From Monoplex corrugatus (lineage: Eukaryota; Mollusca; Gastropoda; Littorinimorpha; Ranellidae): DNA of 10,000 bases. Both the position numbers and the translations under genes were made by a program. Location of the stretch: assembly GCA_030674185.1 (NCBI GenBank), contig JAPXFY010001481.1, forward strand, positions 1-10,000, written 5' to 3'. This document shows positions 6,723 to 10,000 of this stretch, piece after piece. The number at the start of each line of letters is the position of its first letter. Within the stretch, counting starts at the first letter, position 1. Under the pieces are notes generated by a model, which saw nothing but the letters and a program-made list of their open reading frames with translations, made no database searches and was not told the origin of the DNA.

Positions 6723-6850
6723 CGTATACATGCATACATACCTACATACATATGAGCGTATACATGCATACATACATGCTTACATACTTACATACATAAA
6801 TCTAAGCTGAGCGTATACATGCATACATACATACATAAATCTAAGCGTAT
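6707..6850. repeat. Compound satellite with copied LINE-tail pieces
   Basis: AAATCTAAGC, part of the LINE tail, occurs at 6707-6716, 6798-6807 and 6837-6846. A 20-base block starting AGCGTATACATG occurs at 6721-6740, 6755-6774 and 6810-6829. CATA repeats of varied length fill the gaps. The LINE 3' tail end has thus been duplicated together with neighbouring CATA units, by slippage or unequal exchange. Confidence 0.85.
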
Positions 6851-6920
6851 ACATACATACATACATACATACATACATACATACATACATACATACATAC
6901 ATACATACATACATACATAC
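6847..6920. repeat. (CATA)n microsatellite
   Basis: About 17 pure CATA units. It lies directly beyond the 3' tail of the minus-strand LINE. Confidence 0.95.
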
Positions 6921-6929
6921 GTACGCACA

Positions 6930-6998
6930 TGCATATATAATAATTACAATATTTATATAGCGCAAATCTCGACAAAATCAAATCCAAGCGCCGAAAAG
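6930..6998 (-). repeat. LINE 3' tail
   Basis: On the minus strand: CTTTTCGGCGCTTGGATTTG, then a stretch ending GCGCTATATAAATATTG, then TAATTATTATAT. CR1/L2 elements keep short 3' end sequences recognised by their own reverse transcriptase, and this block is repeated at 6650-6717, which supports its being such an end. Confidence 0.75.
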
Positions 6999-7028
6999 AC
7001 ACACACGCACACACGCACGCACGCACAC

Positions 7029-7090
<62 letters not shown>
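6999..7090. repeat. (CA)n microsatellite in the LINE 3' UTR
   Basis: About 92 bp, interrupted by GC units in the first 35 bp and pure afterwards. It separates the LINE 3' tail from the rest of the 3' UTR, so it is inside the element rather than at its border. Confidence 0.95.
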
Positions 7091-7091
<1 letters not shown>

Positions 7092-7257
7092 ACATGCATG
7101 GCCACAAATGGGGAGAAAAGAATAAAAGCAATAAAAGCAAGAATAAAACCAATGGAAAACCACAGAGAGCACATCATATACAATTATATATTAAAACAAA
7201 GTGATTCCCCCCCGAGCGGAGACAGGCTGCAGAGGGGGGTTGAGTGAGGTTAGGATT
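7091..7257 (-). other. LINE 3' UTR between stop and GT repeat
   Basis: Non-coding on the minus strand after the ORF2 stop: a pyrimidine-rich start with a G run (near 7207-7213 on the complement), then T-rich DNA with repeated TTTATTCTTGC-like units (7120-7150) up to the GT microsatellite. Confidence 0.6.
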
Positions 7258-9998
7258 TTATGCAAAGGAGAAAAGGTGAGTTTTGAGAGCGGACTTGAAG
7301 GAGGCAAAAGTAGGTTGCTGACGGACTGAGAGAGGAAGTTTGTTCCAGGAGAGTGGACCAGAAACAGAGAAGGCTCGTGGACCATAGGTATTGAGCTTAG
7401 TGCGTGGAAAGCGAAAAGTCAGAGGATCGGAGGCAGAGCGGAGGGTACGTGAGGGAACATAGATCTCAAGTAGGCTTGACAGGTAATCGGGGGCTGCGTT
7501 ATTGAGGCTTTTGTAGCACATGGTGTCTAGTTTGTACTGTATGCGCTTTGATACAGGGAGCCAGTGAAGTTGTGCCAGGAGAGGAGATATGTGGTCAGCT
7601 TTTTTCTTTTTGAGTACAAGGCGTACAGCATTGTTTTGAATGCGCTGTAGGATGTGAATGGTGGAGGCAGGAGTGAATTGCAATAGTCAATGCGAGACAT
7701 TATGAAGGAGAGAACGAGTTTTGCAGTTGTTTCGACAGAGAGATACTTCCTGATCAGGCTTATACGATGGAGATGATAGTAGCAAGATCTGGCAGTTTGA
7801 GAAACAAAGTTGTTCATGGAGAGGGTAGAGTCAATGCAGACACCAAGGTTTTTAGCTGAATCAGAAATTGGGACTGATGTGTTACATAATGGGAGAGAAA
7901 GAGGAGGCAGCTGGGAAAGTTTCTGACGGGTGCCAATGAGGATAGCTTCTGTCTTGTCGTCATTAAGCTGAAGTCTATTGTGTGTCATCCAGTTCTTAAT
8001 GTCCGAGTAACACTCAGTGGTGCGAGTCAACAGGCGCTGTATATTATCAGGTGAGTCACTGTCTTGAAGTTGGGTGTCATCAGCATAGAAGTGGTGTTTT
8101 ATAGAGTGGGAGTTGATGATGGTGGACAGGGGGGATGTATAAAGAGTGAAAAGAACAGGGCCAAGGACAGATCCTTGTGGAACACCACAGGTCAGGTATG
8201 CAGGTTGAGAGTAAGTGCCATTGATGAGAACAGTTTGTTTTCTGTTTGATAAATACGAAGTGAAAAAGGAGAGAGCAATGTCAGAGATTCCAAAAGTATG
8301 ATGAAGTCTAGAAAGGAGAATACCATGGTCAATGGTATCGAAGGCTGCAGACAGATCAAGGAGTGTGAGGAGAGAGACTTTGCCAGTATCAGTTGCAAGG
8401 AGGAGATTGTTGAGAATGTGTAGTAGGGCAGTTTCAGTGCTATGGCACTGGCGGTAGGCTGACTGGAAAGGATTGAGGAGATTGTTGGCAGACAGGTGAG
8501 AGTTCAGCTGGTTGAGGACGACCTTTTCAAGGAGTTTTGACAAGAAAGAGAGATTAGAGATAGGCCTGTAATTTTTCAGTTCATTTGGGTCTAAATTGTG
8601 TTTCTTGAGGAGAGGGTGAACAATAGCAGACTTGAAAGAATCTGGTACAGTTCCAGTTTGAAGAGAAGTGTTGATGATGTCAGTGATGAATGGGAGGAGA
8701 GTAGGGAGACAATCGGAGTAGAGAGAACCTGGAAGAGGATCCAGTTCGCAGGTTTTGAACGACATGGATCTGATTGTGTTGAAAATTTCTTCTTGTGAGA
8801 CTGGGGTAAAAGTAGTGAGAGGTGTGCCAGAGAAGGAAGGGTCAGGTGGGCATGGTTGACAGGGTGTCCTGTCAAGCCTGTCACGAAGAGTTTGTATTTT
8901 GGTGGTGAAATACTTGGAGAATACAGATGGGAGTTCTTCATTTGTATGTTTTGTTGGGAGAGGTAAGTCTTTTCGTGTGCCAAGGAGATGATTCATGGTT
9001 GTAAAGAGTTCTTTTGAAGAAGAGGCATTCAGGATTTTGGTTTGGAAATAGCTTGTTTTTGCAGATGCAATGAGGGTGGATACTTTTGTTTTAGAGGCTT
9101 GGAAAAGTTGCCTGTGTACAGTGAGTTTGGATTTGCGCCAGCGGCGCTCTGCTCTGCGGCGGGCACGTTTTGCACAGGCAATCTCATGGGTGAGCCAGGG
9201 GGTAGGGGGGCGGTCAGGTAAAAGACGGGTTGTGGCTGGAGCATGAGTGTCCAGAGGATGGTGGAGAGTAGTATAGAATTCATCGGCAAGGTTATGTGAC
9301 TTTTCAGAAAGGAGACGGGAGGCATCAGATGAAAATGTGGAGAGGTCGATAGATTTGAGATTGTGTCGAGTCACTGTGCGCGTGGTACGGGAAGGAGGAG
9401 AAATGTCAAGAGAACAGAGAATTGCAGAGTGGTCAGATGGAAGGGCTGAAGTTAGACGGGTAGAAAGAACTAAGCAGTTGTCAGTAGCTGAATTGTGGTG
9501 ATCACGAGAAATGATCCAGTCAAGAATGTGACCTTTTTGATGGGTTGGTTCAGAAATGTGTTGAGTCACATTGTGATTGGACAGAGAGTTGATGATATGT
9601 CTTGTGTCATAACGGTGAGTGTTGTCATAGTGGACATTGATGTCACCTAGAATGATGAGATTTCCAGGTAAGAGGCAGTAGTGGTCAAGCAGTTGGTCAA
9701 AGTCAGAGAGAAACGTGGATGTGGTGAGTTTGTTGGCAGAGCTAGGTGGAGGTCGATAGACACAGGAGAAGGTGATGGGGTGAGGGGTGGATTGGAAGGA
9801 TACTTCAACGTGCTCGAAAGAAGGATGGGAGAAAGGCAGAGACTGCGAGAAAGATAGGCGGGAATGGAGTGAGTCGTTGTAGAGGATGGCGATACCGCCA
9901 CCTCGAGATGAGCGGTGGAAAGAAGCAAGCCTGTAACCACTCGGAGTGAGGCTAGCATGTATAGGTTCATGACCAAGGGGGTTAAGCCATGTCTCTGT
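7258..9998 (-). pseudogene. CR1/L2-type LINE ORF2 (endonuclease-RT), 5' partial
   Basis: This encodes the protein that nicks target DNA and reverse transcribes the element. The frame is open from the window edge, so the N-terminus is missing. AP-endonuclease motifs: TETWLNP (from 9998), SRGGGIAIL, VYRPP, GDINVHYDN, GHILDWI and PSDHSAIL (about 9440). Reverse transcriptase: LKNYRPISNLSFLSKLLEK, LLDLSAAFDTIDH (first Asp region 8357-8337), GVPQGSVLGP (8186-8157), FYADD (YADD at 8087-8076), LQLNDDKTEAILIG and KNLGVCID. The C-terminal part (7683-7258) contains LHWLPVSKRIQYK and LSWNKLPLSVR, usual for CR1/L2. A break near 7665-7672, just after DYCNSLL, shifts the frame; a few codons normally found there seem lost, so a small deletion is likely. 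This is the only lesion seen in over 900 codons, so the copy is young. The GTG at 9569 is internal, not a start. Confidence 0.92.
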
Positions 9999-10000
9999 GA

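Larger units (their letters stand above)
6930..10000 (-). mobile_element. CR1/L2-type LINE, 5' end beyond window
   Basis: A minus-strand non-LTR retrotransposon with ORF2 (9998-7258), a 3' UTR that includes a 92-bp CA/GT microsatellite, and a tail reading GCGCTATATAAATATTGTAA at about 6965-6942. The 5' end lies beyond position 10000. The combination of AP-endonuclease, reverse transcriptase, no RNase H, and a conserved C-terminal domain with SWNKLP is that of CR1/L2 elements. The short ATT-type tail in place of poly(A) agrees. Confidence 0.9.

Noticed and set aside
6707..6920. CRISPR-like array
   Set aside because: Repeats are irregularly spaced, made of CATA simple sequence and LINE-tail pieces, in eukaryotic DNA.
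6780..7247. Open frames encoding tyrosine/valine/cysteine- or isoleucine/histidine/threonine-rich peptides
   Set aside because: Artefacts of CATA and CA repeats.
8591..9325. Secondary frames on both strands within the CR1/L2-type LINE
   Set aside because: Shadows of ORF2, whose motifs are all in one continuous minus-strand frame.
9567..9569. GTG at 9569 as the start of the minus-strand LINE protein
   Set aside because: The frame continues open to the window edge with endonuclease motifs upstream (GDINVH, VYRPP, TETWL), so this codon is internal.
9647..9976. Separate 109-codon minus-strand gene at the right edge
   Set aside because: It overlaps the endonuclease part of the LINE ORF2 in another frame; the frame starting at 9998 carries the recognised motifs.

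Overview
This is a window of animal nuclear DNA made almost entirely of retrotransposons and microsatellites. I see no host gene, rRNA or tRNA. The long (CA)n, (TCTG)n and (CATA)n tracts, a GIY-YIG-bearing Penelope-like element (PLE), a CR1/L2-like LINE whose tail reads TATATAAATATTG plus ATT-type repeats, and an RNase H-bearing LINE together suggest a marine invertebrate. A mollusc, perhaps a gastropod, is my best guess. That is an inference from the repeat types; nothing here fixes the species.

Layout. Positions 1-2457 hold simple repeats separated by AT-rich DNA with no recognisable gene. They include a pyrimidine-(CG)7-purine near-palindrome at about 1905-2160 and a CA tract ending at 2457. 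From 2458 to about 6625 lies the 3' part of an RNase H-bearing LINE on the + strand. It is 5' truncated (its reverse transcriptase is absent) and bordered by (CA)n on both sides. A complete PLE of about 2.76 kb (2953-5714) sits inside its RNase H domain. The PLE has 180-bp identical direct repeats at its ends, each with a hairpin and a hammerhead-ribozyme-like motif, and between them one Penelope-type RT plus GIY-YIG endonuclease reading frame (3130-5588) carrying three frameshifts. An 8-bp target duplication (2945-2952 and 5715-5722) marks the insertion, and skipping the insert puts the LINE RNase H back in one open frame.

From 6641 to 10000 everything recognisable lies on the minus strand. 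A CR1/L2-type LINE enters from the right edge with the later part of its AP-endonuclease domain, a full reverse transcriptase and the C-terminal domain (9998-7258). A 3' UTR containing (CA)n and a conserved 3' tail (about 6995-6930) follow. A second copy of the same tail lies at 6650-6717. Between the two tails is a compound CATA satellite that has copied pieces of the tail.

The elements do not form a pathway. They record successive events: the RNase H LINE landed beside or within a CA repeat, and the PLE later broke its RNase H domain. The most interesting points are the exactly resolvable nested insertion, the contrast between identical terminal repeats and a frameshifted PLE gene, the structured RNA motifs in the PLE repeats, and the association of several LINE ends with microsatellites.
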